Source: Gammaproteobacteria bacterium (lineage in GTDB: Bacteria > Pseudomonadota > Gammaproteobacteria > Pseudomonadales > Porticoccaceae). Taken from it: a stretch of 64,000 nt of DNA. The translations under genes and the position numbers were made by a program. Positions 9,090 to 23,409 of the stretch are shown here, one piece after another. Positions within the stretch are counted from its first letter, which is position 1; every line of letters starts with the position of its first letter. The stretch covers positions 62,001 to 126,000 of the forward strand of contig JACPPB010000074.1 of the NCBI GenBank assembly GCA_016191205.1. The letters run 5' to 3'. The notes below the pieces were generated by a model. That model did no database searches. It saw nothing but the letters and a program-made list of their open reading frames with translations, and was not told where the DNA came from.

Positions 9090-9764
9090 TCACAGCAGCC
9101 CCCGCTCGGCGAGGGACACCACCTCCCCGGCACCCACCACGAAGTGGTCGAGCAGACGCACATCGACCAGCGCCAGCGCTTCCCGCAGTCGCGCGGTGAT
9201 GCGGCGGTCGTCGGCGCTCGGCTCCGCCACGCCGGAGGGGTGATTGTGGCCGACGATCACCGCCGCTGCATTGTGGAAGAGGGCGCGGCGCACCACCTCG
9301 CGCGGATGGACGCTGGCGCCATCGATGGTGCCCTGAAACAGATCCTCGGTGGCGATCAGGCGATGCCGGATGTCGAGAAACAGCGCGACGAAGATTTCGC
9401 GGGAATGTCCGCTCAAATGCGCCTGCAAATACCGCGCGGCGCCCTCGGGTGCCGTAAAGGCATCGCCGCGCTCCAGCTGTGCGCTGAAATAGCGGCGCGC
9501 CAGTTCGAGCACCGCCTGCAACTGCACATACTTGACGGGACCGAGTCCCTTGCCGGTGCAGAAACCCCGCTGGTCCGCCGCGAGCAGTGCCGCCAGACCG
9601 CCAAACTGGCCGAGGAGATCCCGCGCCAGATCCACCGCGCTCTTGCCCGCGTGTCCGGTCCGCAGAAAAATGGCGAGCAGCTCGGCATCGGACAACGCCC
9701 GCGCTCCGCGTTCCAGAAGTTTTTCCCGTGGCCGCTCGCCCGCCGGCCAATGCCGAATCGCCAT
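9090..9764 (-). CDS. radC: RadC family JAMM-domain protein
   Basis: A 224-residue protein of the RadC family. The name comes from an old DNA-repair assignment that was later withdrawn, and the true function is unclear. The C-terminal half carries the JAMM/MPN+ metalloprotease-like motif [16 protein letters not shown]. The N-terminal half has helix-hairpin-helix character ([16 protein letters not shown]). The ATG at 9764 has GGAGG five bases upstream. An ATG twelve bases earlier lacks one. It is divergent from coaBC. Confidence 0.93.
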   Translation of the reverse strand: MAIRHWPAGERPREKLLERGARALSDAELLAIFLRTGHAGKSAVDLARDLLGQFGGLAALLAADQRGFCTGKGLGPVKYVQLQAVLELARRYFSAQLERGDAFTAPEGAARYLQAHLSGHSREIFVALFLDIRHRLIATEDLFQGTIDGASVHPREVVRRALFHNAAAVIVGHNHPSGVAEPSADDRRITARLREALALVDVRLLDHFVVGAGEVVSLAERGLL

Positions 9765-9835
9765 CCTGACCTCCATGTCCGGTAAAATCCCTGTTCGATG
9801 CTATCTTACGCATTCACCAGCTATAAAGGGACGGC

Positions 9836-11070
9836 ATGGGGACTCTCGCCAACAAGCGCGTGATACTGGGCGTCACCGGTGGCATCGCGGCCTACAAAAG
9901 CGCCGAACTGCTGCGCCGGCTGCAAACCGCCGGGGCGGAAGTGCGGGTGGTGATGACCGCCGCCGCCACCGAGTTCGTCACGCCGCTTACCTTCCAGGCA
10001 CTGTCCGGCCATCCCGTGCATCTGGATCTCCTCGATCCGGCCGCCGAGGCGGCCATGGGGCACATCGCCCTGGCCCGCTGGGCGGACGTCATTCTGGTGG
10101 CACCGGCGAGCGCGGACTTCATCGCGCGCCTCGCCCAGGGTGAGGGCAGCGATCTGCTGACCACCCTCTGTCTCGCCAGCATCGGACCGGTAGCGGTGGC
10201 GCCGGCGATGAACCAGGCGATGTGGGCGAAACCCGCGACCAGTGCCAATGTGGGCACCCTGCGCGAGCGGGGAATCCATGTCTTCGGGCCCGCGGCGGGC
10301 TATCAGGCCTGCGGCGACACCGGCGCGGGACGCATGGAGGAGCCCGCAGTGCTGACGCTCGAAGTCGCCGAACTGTTCGCGACCGGGGCGCTGGAAGGTC
10401 GCAAGGTGGTGATCACCGCGGGACCCACCCGGGAGGCCATCGACCCGGTGCGCTATCTGTCCAATCACAGCTCCGGCAAGATGGGTTACGCCCTCGCCGA
10501 AGCCGCCCGCGAAGCCGGCGCCGATACGGTGCTCATCAGCGGACCGGTGGCGCTGCCGGCTCCGGCGCGGGTGCGTTGCGTCAAGGTCACCAGCGCCGCC
10601 GAGATGCTCGCCGCCAGCCTCGCCGAAGTCGCCGATGCCGATCTGTTCATCGCGGCGGCCGCAGTCGCGGATTACCGGCCCCGCACGGTTGCCGGCCAGA
10701 AAATCAAGAAATCCGGGGACATCCTCACCCTCGAGCTCGAACCCAATCCGGATATCGTCGCCACCGTGGCGGCGCTGCCGAAACGCCCCTTTGTGGTCGG
10801 GTTCGCGGCGGAGACCGAAAATCTCCTCGACAATGCGCGCTCCAAACTGCTCCGCAAAAGGCTCGACCTGGTGATCGCCAACGATGTGTCCGACGCGGAG
10901 ATCGGTTTCGGCAGCGATGACAACCAGGTGCTGCTGATTTCCGCGCTCGAAACCTTGCGTCCGCCGCGGATGAACAAGACACCCTTGGCGCGCCTGCTAA
11001 TCGACCATATCGCGACCCTGATGCGCACCGGCGGCACCGCCAATCCGGCACCGGAACGGGAGGTCCTGGT

Positions 11071-11074
<4 letters not shown>
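9836..11074 (+). CDS. coaBC: Bifunctional phosphopantothenoylcysteine decarboxylase/phosphopantothenate-cysteine ligase
   Basis: Carries out two consecutive steps of coenzyme A synthesis. Residues 1-180 form the FMN-dependent decarboxylase CoaC, with the catalytic-His segment MGHIALARWADV, PAMNQAMW and the lid cysteine in YQACGDTGAGRM. Residues 185-400 form the CTP-dependent ligase CoaB, with VITAGPTREAIDPVRYLSN, AAVADYRP and KIKK. The ATG follows an AAGGGA ribosome site. The stop codon overlaps the TTG start of the next gene. In Pseudomonas dut would stand between the two. Confidence 0.97.
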
Positions 11075-15088
<4,014 letters not shown>

Positions 15089-15707
15089 AACGCGCGGCGT
15101 ACTCGGCGTAGAGGCGCTCGACGTCGGTGTACTGAAGCTCGTGCTCGGCCAGCCGCTTGCGGGCCTGCTCCAGCTTCTGATTCAGACCTTTCAGTTCTTC
15201 GAGGAGTTTGGCGGGCACTGGTTTGCCGCCGCGCTGCGCGTCGGCAGCACTGTCCTCGGTTGCCATGCGCCGACGCTCGAGCTCCTCGACACGCACTTTG
15301 TCGGTGCCGATTTCACGCTCAACCTCCTGCAGTCGCCGCGTCTTCACCGCGTCGATATCAGCCACCGTGCTGTAGCTGCTCAGCAGATAGCGGTCGATTT
15401 TCCCCTGGCGCTCGCTGCGAACCGGCGCTGGGTTGGCGGCGCTTCCCGGCGCCGCTTCTTTGCCCCCGGCGGCGACGGTCTCCACAACCCGGCCGTCCGG
15501 GCCCAGAATTTCATAGCCACTCTGGGCGGCATTCGCCGGCACCGTGTGGTCGATCACCAGCACGCCCTGAGCGTTTCGATAGCGGTACAGATTGGCCGCA
15601 TCGGCCGGGAGTACCGCGAGCAGCCACAGGCCGAGCAGCGCCCCCGCTACCGTGCGACCCGCCAGGAGTTGTCGCTGGTTCACTGTCTTGATCTCCTCAA
15701 TCAGTGG

Positions 15708-16343
15708 TCAAACGCCATAAGCACGGCGGTAATCACGTACCATCGCCACCCGCGCCGGCGCGGCGGTATCAAGATATTCAATGATGTGATCGATATCGAT
15801 GATGCTCATCACAGGTACACCCAGCTCCTGAGCCACTTCCTGGGTCGCCGAGCAGGCGCCCTGACCACGCTCCCGCCGATCCAGGCCCAGCACCACGCCC
15901 GCGAGGGTTGCGCCAGCGCTTCGGAGCGTGGCCGCGGCGTCGCGGATCGCGGTCCCGGCCGTGATGACATCATCGACGATGAGGGCGCGCCCCGCGGCCG
16001 GAGCACCCACCAGCATCCCGCCTTCGCCGTGGTCCTTCGCCTCCTTGCGGTTGAAGCACCAGGGCGTCTCGCGGTCGTGATGCCGCGCCAACGCCATCGC
16101 GGTCGCAACCGCCAGCGGGATGCCCTTGTAGGCGGGCCCGAACAGAAAATCGAACGGTATGCCGGAGGCCACCACCGCGTGGGCGTAGCAGGCACCCAGC
16201 ACATTCAGGCTCGCGCCGTCACAGAAGCGCCCGGCATTGAAAAAATACGGGCTCATCCGGCCCGACTTGAGCTTGAATTCGCCAAACAGCAGCGCCTCGC
16301 GCGATACTGCGAGGTCGATGAAGTCGCGTTGATATGCCAGCAT
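15708..16343 (-). CDS. pyrE: Orotate phosphoribosyltransferase
   Basis: Forms orotidine 5'-monophosphate from orotate and PRPP in pyrimidine synthesis. The 211 residues carry the PRPP-binding motif [17 protein letters not shown] and N-terminal [19 protein letters not shown]. It is divergent from the Crc-like gene across 96 bases, the same arrangement as pyrE-crc in Pseudomonas, and is followed by the DUF4124 gene. Confidence 0.97.
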   Translation of the reverse strand: MLAYQRDFIDLAVSREALLFGEFKLKSGRMSPYFFNAGRFCDGASLNVLGACYAHAVVASGIPFDFLFGPAYKGIPLAVATAMALARHHDRETPWCFNRKEAKDHGEGGMLVGAPAAGRALIVDDVITAGTAIRDAAATLRSAGATLAGVVLGLDRRERGQGACSATQEVAQELGVPVMSIIDIDHIIEYLDTAAPARVAMVRDYRRAYGV

Positions 16344-16389
16344 GCGGTACTCCTGGATCGTGCACGCAACGACGTTCGTACTATGCCGT

Positions 16390-16405
16390 CCGGCGAAAGC
16401 GCCGG
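16390..16405. promoter_or_regulatory. Perfect hairpin in the pyrE-crc intergenic region
   Basis: CCGGCG and CGCCGG are separated by AAAG, about 35 bases before the crc ATG and 45 bases before the pyrE start. It has no T run, so it is more likely a leader hairpin or binding site than a terminator. Confidence 0.35.
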
Positions 16406-16439
16406 GTTATGATACAGGCCAACACCACAAGGGGCGATC

Positions 16440-17213
16440 ATGAGGGTTATCAGCTTATCCTGCGACGGCATTTTCCAGGCCGCCGCGCGCGGCCTGTTCG
16501 AGTGGCTGGCCGGACAGGACGCCGAACTGATCTGTTTGCAGGATCTGCGGGCGCGCATTCCGGAAATGGAAGACAGGCCGGAATTCCAGCTCGATGGCTA
16601 CACTGCCTACTATCTCGATGCATCCGATCCACTGCGCGACGGCGTGGCGATCTACACCCGCGCGGTTCCCAAAGCCCTGATCTACGGGTTCGGACTGTTC
16701 AGCGGCGACGATACCGACGGCCGCTACCTGCAGGCCGACTTTGAAAACCTGAGCGTGATTTCCCTGCTGGCGCCCCAGGGGGCGGAACCCGTCCAACAGG
16801 AAGCCAAAAACCGGTTTTTTACCAGCCTGCTCGCCCATATGGACAAAATCACCCGCAAGCGCCGGCGCTACATCTACTGCGGCAACTGGGGTATCGCGGC
16901 GACGGCGGTGGATATCGAGAACGCGGCCACCTACGCGAATGCACCGGGCTTTTTGCCGGAGGACCGGCAGTGGTGGCGCCAGGTTCAGGAGCAGGTCGGC
17001 TACGCCGATGCCTTCCGCGTCGCCAACACCGATGGCGACGAATTCAGTTGGTGGCCGTCGGGCACCCTGGGCAAGGGCGACGGCTGGCGCACGGATACCC
17101 AGTTGGTGTCACGGGACCTGGTCCGCGCGGTGGAATACGCGGCGATCTACAAGTCCAAAGCGTTTTCCAGTCACGCGCCGGTGATCGTCGATTACGACAT
17201 CATGGACATGTGA
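16440..17213 (+). CDS. crc: Crc-like protein (exonuclease III fold, apparently non-catalytic)
   Basis: The 257-residue protein is homologous to Pseudomonas Crc, the partner of Hfq in catabolite repression, and lies next to pyrE as crc does there. The exonuclease III fold is recognisable (ISLSCDGIFQAAARGLFEWL, ICLQDLRARIPEMED, FQLDGYTAYY), but the usual catalytic residues are changed. LQE is LQD, the GDxN loop reads YCGNWGIA, and the terminal SDHxP is SHAPVIVDYD. Crc also lacks nuclease activity, which supports the assignment. Whether it acts with Hfq here is inferred from synteny only. Confidence 0.85.
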   Translation: MRVISLSCDGIFQAAARGLFEWLAGQDAELICLQDLRARIPEMEDRPEFQLDGYTAYYLDASDPLRDGVAIYTRAVPKALIYGFGLFSGDDTDGRYLQADFENLSVISLLAPQGAEPVQQEAKNRFFTSLLAHMDKITRKRRRYIYCGNWGIAATAVDIENAATYANAPGFLPEDRQWWRQVQEQVGYADAFRVANTDGDEFSWWPSGTLGKGDGWRTDTQLVSRDLVRAVEYAAIYKSKAFSSHAPVIVDYDIMDM

Positions 17214-17218
17214 TCGGT

Positions 17219-17241
17219 GGCGGCGGTATTCCTCCGCCGCC
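17219..17241. terminator. GC hairpin between convergent crc and rph
   Basis: GGCGGCGG and CCGCCGCC form a perfect eight-base stem with a seven-base loop, six bases after the crc stop and facing the rph stop. There is no T run, so it could act as a bidirectional pause or RNA-stabilising end rather than a classical terminator. Confidence 0.5.
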
Positions 17242-17277
17242 GCCCATCTGCGCAAGGCAAGGGTTATTGGCGCGGAA

Positions 17278-17997
17278 TCATTGTGCCAGCGCCATCTGCT
17301 GGACCCGCACCAGATCGGCAATACCCCGTTGCGCGAGCGCCAGCATGGCGTTGAGATCGTCCCCCGAAAACGGCGCGGCCTCCGCCGTACCCTGTACTTC
17401 GACAAAACCGCCGGGCGCCGTCATCACCACATTGAGATCGGTTTCGGCACTGGAATCCTCGGCATAGTCGAGATCGAGCACGGCCTCCCCCTGATACATG
17501 CCGACCGACACCGACGCCACCAGGTACAGCAATGGATCATCGACGATGCGCTTGCGACGCTGGAGATAGCGAATGGCATCCACCAGGGCGACGCAGGCGC
17601 CGGTGATCGCCGCCGTGCGGGTGCCGCCGTCGGCCTGGATCACGTCGCAATCGATGGTGATGGTGTTTTCACCCAATTTTTTCATATCGATGGCCGCGCG
17701 CAGCGACCGCCCGATCAACCGCTGAATTTCCTGGGTACGACCGCCCTGACCGCCACGCGCCGCCTCCCGCCCCATGCGCGAATTGGTCGAGCGCGGCAGC
17801 ATGCCGTATTCGGCCGTTACCCAGCCCTGATTCTTGCCGCGCAAAAAGCGCGGCACGCCCGGCTCGACGCTGGCCGTGCAGATCACGCGGGTGTCGCCGA
17901 ACGACACCAGCACCGAACCTTCGGCATGCTTGGTGAATTCGCGCTGTATTTTCACCGGACGCAATTGTTCCGGGCGGCGACCGCTGGGTCTGGCCAT
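17278..17997 (-). CDS. rph: Ribonuclease PH
   Basis: Phosphorolytic 3'-5' exoribonuclease that trims tRNA 3' ends. I start at the ATG at 17997 ([15 protein letters not shown]), giving 239 residues against 238 in E. coli. Motifs include [41 protein letters not shown] and [19 protein letters not shown], with catalytic acidic residues present. The C-terminal segment is intact, unlike the truncated version in E. coli K-12. It is divergent from yicC. Confidence 0.97.
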   Translation of the reverse strand: MARPSGRRPEQLRPVKIQREFTKHAEGSVLVSFGDTRVICTASVEPGVPRFLRGKNQGWVTAEYGMLPRSTNSRMGREAARGGQGGRTQEIQRLIGRSLRAAIDMKKLGENTITIDCDVIQADGGTRTAAITGACVALVDAIRYLQRRKRIVDDPLLYLVASVSVGMYQGEAVLDLDYAEDSSAETDLNVVMTAPGGFVEVQGTAEAAPFSGDDLNAMLALAQRGIADLVRVQQMALAQ

Positions 17998-18130
17998 GGC
18001 ATATCCTCGGTTGGAGCGCGGCTGATGAGTCCGCATCGCAGAATGGAGCGCCATTGTAGAGGAAGTGCCGGAGCGACCCGCCCATTTGCTAAGATGGCCG
18101 CTTCGTTCCGCAGCCCACAGTGCCAGCCCC

Positions 18131-18994
18131 ATGCCCAGCAGCATGACCGCCTTCGCCCGCGCCACCGGCCAGGTTCCGGGCGGCGCACTGACCTGGGAGC
18201 TGCGCTCGGTCAACCACCGCTTTCTGGAACCGCATTTCCGGCTTCCGGACGCCCTGCGGGAACTTGAAATGCCCCTGCGCGACATCCTGCGCGAACGCCT
18301 GCCCCGCGGCAAAATCGACGCCACACTCACCCTCACCGAGACCGCCGAAGACGCCCGGATCGCCATCGACGAACATCGTGTCAACGCCTATGTCGGCGCC
18401 TGTGCGCAGATTGCCGCCCTGGTACCTCAGAGCACGCCGGTATCGCCGCTCGACCTGCTGCGCATGCCCGGTGTAATACGTGTCGTGGCGCCGGATCGGG
18501 AAGTGCTCGTGCAGACGGCCACCACGTTGTTTCAGCAGGCGCTCACCGAGCTCGCCGCCGCCAGACGGCGCGAAGGCGAACAGCTCGCCACGTTGATCCG
18601 CGACCGTCTCGACGGCATTGACCGGGAAGTCGAAAAAATGCGCGCCCTGCTGCCGGAACTGCTCGCGACGCAGCGCGCGAAGCTCCGCGCCCGCCTCGCT
18701 GAACTGGTCGCACAGATCGACTCCGACCGCCTCGAACAGGAGCTGGCCTATCTCGCGCAACGCGCCGACGTCGATGAGGAGCTGGATCGCCTGGCAACCC
18801 ACAGCGGCGAATTCCGCCGCGCGCTGGCGACATCCGGAGCTGTCGGCCGACGCCTCGATTTCCTGTCCCAGGAGCTGAACCGGGAGGCCAATACGCTGGG
18901 CTCCAAGTCCATCAGTACCGCGACCACCCAGGCCGCCGTGGAGATGAAAGTACTGATCGAACAGATCCGCGAACAGGTGCAAAATCTCGAATGA
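18131..18994 (+). CDS. yicC: YicC/YloC family endoribonuclease
   Basis: The 287-residue protein has the same length as E. coli YicC, an endoribonuclease linked to small-RNA decay. It begins [13 protein letters not shown], the family hallmark, followed by [19 protein letters not shown]. It ends with the conserved [11 protein letters not shown] and [18 protein letters not shown]. The start at 18131 is chosen over an upstream frame opening at 18065 because of these hallmarks. It lies 48 bases before gmk in a yicC-gmk-rpoZ-spoT run. Confidence 0.93.
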   Translation: MPSSMTAFARATGQVPGGALTWELRSVNHRFLEPHFRLPDALRELEMPLRDILRERLPRGKIDATLTLTETAEDARIAIDEHRVNAYVGACAQIAALVPQSTPVSPLDLLRMPGVIRVVAPDREVLVQTATTLFQQALTELAAARRREGEQLATLIRDRLDGIDREVEKMRALLPELLATQRAKLRARLAELVAQIDSDRLEQELAYLAQRADVDEELDRLATHSGEFRRALATSGAVGRRLDFLSQELNREANTLGSKSISTATTQAAVEMKVLIEQIREQVQNLE

Positions 18995-19042
18995 GGCGCC
19001 CCGTGCGACAACCCCATCTCAAACCGACGCAGGAGTGGTGAC

Positions 19043-19660
19043 ATGACCCACAGGGGGACACTTTTCACCGTATCCGCGCCTTCGGGCGCCGGCAAGACCA
19101 GCCTGCTCGCGGAGCTGGTCAACCGGTTGCCGGATATCCGGGTCTCGGTTTCCCACACCACGCGCGCCATGCGTCCCGGCGAGCGGAATGGCATCGACTA
19201 CCATTTCGTAACCGAGCCGGAATTCATCGCCATGCTCGAACGCGTCGAGTTTCTTGAACACGCCCGCGTGTTCGGCAACCTCTACGGCACCTCGCAGCAC
19301 TGGGTTGAGGAGCAACTGAACAGCGGCACCGATGTGGTGCTGGAGATCGACTGGCAGGGAGCGATCCAGGTACGCCGACTGCTGCCCGACTGCGTGCGCG
19401 TGTTCATTTTGCCGCCCTCCATCGACACCTTGATGACCCGGCTGACCAGCCGCCGCCAGGACCAGCCGGAAGTGATCCAGCAGCGCCTGGCGCAGGCGCG
19501 CGAGGAAATTTCGCACTATGTCGAAGCCGATTACCTGATCGTCAACGACCAGTTCGATACCGCCCTCGATGAACTGCTGGCGGTGGTAAAAAGCCAGCGC
19601 CTCACCCTCGCCGCCCAGGAACGGCGCTTTCAGGCGCTGCTCGAGTCGCTGCTGTCCTGA
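19043..19660 (+). CDS. gmk: Guanylate kinase
   Basis: Phosphorylates GMP/dGMP to the diphosphate. The 205-residue protein has P-loop [15 protein letters not shown], the GMP-binding [19 protein letters not shown] and the lid segment [16 protein letters not shown]. The ATG at 19043 has AGGAGTGG just upstream. It is followed by rpoZ and spoT, linking guanine nucleotide supply with (p)ppGpp metabolism. Confidence 0.97.
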   Translation: MTHRGTLFTVSAPSGAGKTSLLAELVNRLPDIRVSVSHTTRAMRPGERNGIDYHFVTEPEFIAMLERVEFLEHARVFGNLYGTSQHWVEEQLNSGTDVVLEIDWQGAIQVRRLLPDCVRVFILPPSIDTLMTRLTSRRQDQPEVIQQRLAQAREEISHYVEADYLIVNDQFDTALDELLAVVKSQRLTLAAQERRFQALLESLLS

Positions 19661-19730
19661 GCCGGGTTTTGCGGTAGACTTGTGGGTCGCCGTCCAAACG
19701 GCGTGTCACTGTCCACAACCGAGGCGAAAC

Positions 19731-20030
19731 ATGGCCCGTATTACCGTCGAAGACTGCCTGGAAAACGTTTATAACCGCTTTGAGCTGGTGATGATTGCCG
19801 GCAAGCGCGCGCGCCAGCTCGCCACTGGCGGCAAGGAGCCCTTGGTGCCGTGGGAAAATGACAAGCCGACTGTGGTCGCATTGCGGGAAATCGCGGCGGG
19901 CCTGATCGACCGCAGCATTCTCGACGAAGTTGAAGAAGTTGAAGACTTCCTTTCGCTTGACCTCTCGCGGGTCACGGAGCTACCGGCCTATGTCTTCGAG
20001 GACGACGCAACACTGGCCGGCGACGACTGA
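19731..20030 (+). CDS. rpoZ: RNA polymerase omega subunit
   Basis: The 99-residue small subunit that helps assemble RNA polymerase and forms part of a ppGpp site. It begins [21 protein letters not shown], then [12 protein letters not shown] and the conserved [14 protein letters not shown] chose the ATG at 19731 over an upstream opening at 19680 because family members start MARVTVEDC. It ends 16 bases before spoT. Confidence 0.97.
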   Translation: MARITVEDCLENVYNRFELVMIAGKRARQLATGGKEPLVPWENDKPTVVALREIAAGLIDRSILDEVEEVEDFLSLDLSRVTELPAYVFEDDATLAGDD

Positions 20031-20046
20031 CCCGGAGGAGGCGTGC

Positions 20047-22155
20047 TTGGAGGCGGTCAGTTCGCTTGAGCGAAAACTGTCCACTTACCTGCCCGCCTCA
20101 CAAGTCCGGCGCGTACTGCGCGCCTATGATTACGCCAAGATCGGCCATGAAGGCCAGCTCCGGCAGAGCGGTGAGCCCTACATTTCGCACCCGCTTGCGG
20201 TCACTCACATCCTTGCCGACATGCACATGGACAGCGAAGGCCTCATGGCCGCGCTGCTCCACGATGTCATTGAAGACACCAAGGTCACCCGCCCCCAGCT
20301 CAACCGCCGCTTCGGCAAGACAGTCTCCGACCTGGTAGACGGGGTCAGCAAACTCACCGAAATCGAATTTTCTTCGCGCGCCGAACAGCAAGCCGAAAAC
20401 TTCCAGAAAATGGCGCTGGCCATGTCGCGCGACATTCGCGTGGTACTGGTGAAGCTCGCCGACCGGCTGCACAACATGCGCACCCTGGGTGTGCTGCCGC
20501 CGGAGAAGCGGCGCCGCGTCGCCCGCGAAACCCTGGATATCTACTCGCCCCTGGCCCAGCGGCTGGGCATGAACGACATGCGGGTCGAGTTCGAGGAGCT
20601 GGGCTTCGCGGCACTCTATCCCCTGCGCCATCGCCGCATCCGCGAGGCACTGCGCAACGCGCGCGGCCGTCGCCTCGGGGTGGTGGCGGAAATCCAGGAA
20701 GCGCTCGAAAACCGGCTGCAGAGCGAAGGCATTGTGGCCAGCGTAACCGGGCGCGAGAAACATCTCTGGAGCATCTACCAGAAGATGAAGCTCAAGAAGC
20801 GCTCGTTCAAGTCGCTGATGGACGTGTTCGCGTTCCGCATCGTGGTGGATTCGGTGGACGCCTGCTACCGGGTGCTGGGCGTCGTCCACAACCTGTACAA
20901 ACCCGTCACCGGCGAGTTCAAGGATTACATCGCCATTCCCAAGGCCAACGGCTATCAGTCCCTGCACACGGTACTGGTGGGCATGCACGGCGTGCCCATC
21001 GAAGTGCAGATCCGCACCCGCGAAATGGACGACCTCGCCAACTACGGCATCGCGTCGCACTGGTTTTACAAACGCGGACCGGGGCTGGCGGCCGGCAACC
21101 AGAGCCGCGCCAACCGCTGGGTCAAGAGCCTGCTCGAATTGCAGCGTCAGGCGGGCAATTCGCTGGAGTTCATCGAACACGTCAAGACCGACCTGTTCCC
21201 GGACGAGGTCTATGTCTTCACACCCAACGGCAAGATCATCGAGCTCCCGAGCGGCGCCACGCCGGTGGATTTCGCCTACGCCGTCCATACCCATGTCGGC
21301 GACACCTGTGTCGGCTGCGAGATCAACGGCCAGTTGAGCCCCCTGTCGCAGGCGCTGGTGAGCGGCCAGCGGGTGCGCATCGTCAGCGCGCCGGGCGCGC
21401 AACCGAATCCGTCCTGGCTGGATTTCGTGGTCACCGCGAAAGCCCGCAGCGCGATCCGCCATTTTCTCAAGCACCAGCAGCACGACGAATCGGTCGAGCT
21501 GGGCAAACGGTTGCTCGATCAGGCACTGTCCCGCTTCGGCACCGGCTACCAACAGATCCGCAAATCCCAGATCCGGCATCTGCTCAAGGAAACCGGCGCC
21601 AAAACGTTTGAGACCGTGTTGCAGCAGATCGGTATCGGCAGCCGCGTGGCCTACGCGGTGGCGAACATCCTGATTCCGGTGGCGGACCGCGGCAAGGTCG
21701 CGCCCAACCTCGACTCGCCCATCCTGATCGACAACAGCCAGGGTCTGGTCATCAGCTTCGCGCGCTGCTGTTACCCGCTGCCCGGCGACCCCATTCTGGG
21801 CCACATCAGCCCGGGCCGCGGCCTGGTGATCCACCGCGACTCGTGCAAAAACCTGACCGGCATTCGCGACAGTCGGGAAAAATCCCTGCCGCTGCAATGG
21901 TCGCCCACCGTCAAGGGTGAATTTCCCGTGGAGCTGAAGCTGGTAGTGGCATCCGAGCGCGGTATCATCGCCACGCTGGCGAGCCGGATTGCCGAGCAGG
22001 ATGCCACCATTCAGCGCATCAACGTGGGCGATCGGGACGCCGCCAGCATGGTCAACATCGTGCTCGCCGCGCGCAGCCGCGTTCATCTCGCCAACATCAT
22101 GCGCCGCATCCGGACGCTTAAACCCGTGCGCTCGGTGCAGCGCGTCAAAAACTGA
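20047..22155 (+). CDS. spoT: Bifunctional (p)ppGpp synthase/hydrolase SpoT
   Basis: Makes and degrades the alarmone (p)ppGpp. The TTG at 20047 with GGAGGAG six bases upstream gives 702 residues, exactly the E. coli length. The order is an HD hydrolase domain (GEPYISHPLAV, ALLHDVIEDT), a synthetase domain (YQSLHTVLVG, EVQIRTREMDDLANYGIASHW), a TGS domain (VYVFTPNGKIIELPSGATPVDFAYAVHT, in two parts) and a C-terminal ACT domain. Both catalytic centres look intact, so it should be bifunctional. Confidence 0.96.
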   Translation: MEAVSSLERKLSTYLPASQVRRVLRAYDYAKIGHEGQLRQSGEPYISHPLAVTHILADMHMDSEGLMAALLHDVIEDTKVTRPQLNRRFGKTVSDLVDGVSKLTEIEFSSRAEQQAENFQKMALAMSRDIRVVLVKLADRLHNMRTLGVLPPEKRRRVARETLDIYSPLAQRLGMNDMRVEFEELGFAALYPLRHRRIREALRNARGRRLGVVAEIQEALENRLQSEGIVASVTGREKHLWSIYQKMKLKKRSFKSLMDVFAFRIVVDSVDACYRVLGVVHNLYKPVTGEFKDYIAIPKANGYQSLHTVLVGMHGVPIEVQIRTREMDDLANYGIASHWFYKRGPGLAAGNQSRANRWVKSLLELQRQAGNSLEFIEHVKTDLFPDEVYVFTPNGKIIELPSGATPVDFAYAVHTHVGDTCVGCEINGQLSPLSQALVSGQRVRIVSAPGAQPNPSWLDFVVTAKARSAIRHFLKHQQHDESVELGKRLLDQALSRFGTGYQQIRKSQIRHLLKETGAKTFETVLQQIGIGSRVAYAVANILIPVADRGKVAPNLDSPILIDNSQGLVISFARCCYPLPGDPILGHISPGRGLVIHRDSCKNLTGIRDSREKSLPLQWSPTVKGEFPVELKLVVASERGIIATLASRIAEQDATIQRINVGDRDAASMVNIVLAARSRVHLANIMRRIRTLKPVRSVQRVKN

Positions 22156-22170
22156 AACCCGAGGTGATTC

Positions 22171-22554
22171 TTGGCTGAAAAATCCGTCATCCACAGCGAC
22201 CGCGCGCCCGCCGCCATCGGCACCTACTCCCAGGCAATCCGTATCGGCGATACGGTATATCTTTCGGGACAGATTCCCCTCGACCCGGTCAGCATGCAAC
22301 TGGTGGACGGCGACATGCGCGCCCAGATCGCGCGCGTGTTCGACAATCTCGCCGCCGTCTGCACGGCCGCCGGCGGTTCGCTCGCCGACATCGTCAAACT
22401 GAACATTTTTCTGGTCGATCTCGGTCACTTCGCCCTCGTCAACGAGGTGATGGCCGGTTATTTCGCGGCGCCCTATCCCGCGCGCGCCGCCGTCGGCGTA
22501 GCCGCGCTGCCGCGTGCCGCCCAGGTGGAAATGGACGCGACCATGGTCCTGTAA
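22171..22554 (+). CDS. ridA: RidA family reactive-intermediate deaminase
   Basis: Hydrolyses reactive enamine/imine intermediates such as 2-aminoacrylate from PLP enzymes. The 127 residues show [23 protein letters not shown], the conserved arginine in YPARAAVGV and the terminal VEMDATMVL. The start is TTG at 22171 with GAGG upstream. The same spoT-ridA adjacency occurs in many gammaproteobacteria, so the gene is probably co-transcribed with spoT. Confidence 0.95.
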   Translation: MAEKSVIHSDRAPAAIGTYSQAIRIGDTVYLSGQIPLDPVSMQLVDGDMRAQIARVFDNLAAVCTAAGGSLADIVKLNIFLVDLGHFALVNEVMAGYFAAPYPARAAVGVAALPRAAQVEMDATMVL

Positions 22555-22629
22555 CGCGGCGTCAGTTCCGACGCGGCGCCGCACACGACTATCGAAACGC
22601 TTGTTTTCAGGCTCCGGAGGAAAACAGCC

Positions 22630-23301
22630 ATGCAGATCGACATCATCTCCGACGTCGTGTGTCCCTGGTGCTACGTCGGCAAAAAGCAGCTCGAACGCGC
22701 GCTCGCCAAGCGCCCGCAACTGCACGCGGAGATGCGCTGGTTTCCCTACCAGTTGCATCCGGAAGCGCCGGTCGAGGGCTACCCCTACCGCGAAACCATC
22801 GAGCGCAAATACGGGCACCAGATGATCGAAGGCATGTTCGCGCGTCTGACCGCGGCGGGAAAAGCCGTCGGCATCGAGTTTCAACTCGATCGCATCGCCC
22901 GCGGCGCCAATACGCTGAACGCACACCGCGTGATCGAATGGGCCCGCGCGGCGGGCTGCGAGGACGCCATGGTCGAGGCCTTGTTCAAGGCTTATTTCTG
23001 CGCCGGCCGGGATGTCGGCGATCCTGAGACCCTCGCTGCCATTGCCGGCGAAGTCGGCCTGCCCGGCGCCAACGCCCTGGCCGAACGGCTGGCGGGACCG
23101 GACGGTCGCACGGAAGTGCTCGACCGCATGGCTTATTCCCGTGACCAGGGCGTCACCGGCGTGCCTTTCTTCGTCTTCGCCGGCACACTGTCGCTGTCTG
23201 GCGCGCAGTCCGAGGAAACCTTCCTGTATCTGCTCGACCGGGCCGCAGCCCAGGCCGGCGGCGATACCGCCGCGCAGTGCAGCCCCGAGGGTTGCATTTA
23301 G
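22630..23301 (+). CDS. DsbA family (FrnE-type) thiol oxidoreductase
   Basis: The 223-residue protein has a thioredoxin fold with the CPWC active site at residues 12-15 (DVVCPWCYVGKKQLE). The conserved GVTGVPFFVFAG cis-proline loop is near residue 180. The C-terminal tail ends AQCSPEGCI, and the extra Cys pair is as in FrnE proteins. There is no signal peptide, so it acts in the cytoplasm. The substrate is unknown. GGAGG lies just upstream of the ATG. Confidence 0.88.
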   Translation: MQIDIISDVVCPWCYVGKKQLERALAKRPQLHAEMRWFPYQLHPEAPVEGYPYRETIERKYGHQMIEGMFARLTAAGKAVGIEFQLDRIARGANTLNAHRVIEWARAAGCEDAMVEALFKAYFCAGRDVGDPETLAAIAGEVGLPGANALAERLAGPDGRTEVLDRMAYSRDQGVTGVPFFVFAGTLSLSGAQSEETFLYLLDRAAAQAGGDTAAQCSPEGCI

Positions 23302-23409
23302 CGGGTTCCGGCCTGACCGGCGTCACAGACAAACGCGTCCGGTATATCCATAACATCGTGCGATCGTCGGCGCGGGAGCGTCGGCTGCGGTCGCACCACG
23401 GGGGTCACC

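Noticed and set aside
20098..22926. 942-codon open frame on the minus strand opposite spoT
   Set aside because: Antisense artefact of high GC content. spoT, ridA and the DsbA-family gene are clearly the coding genes.
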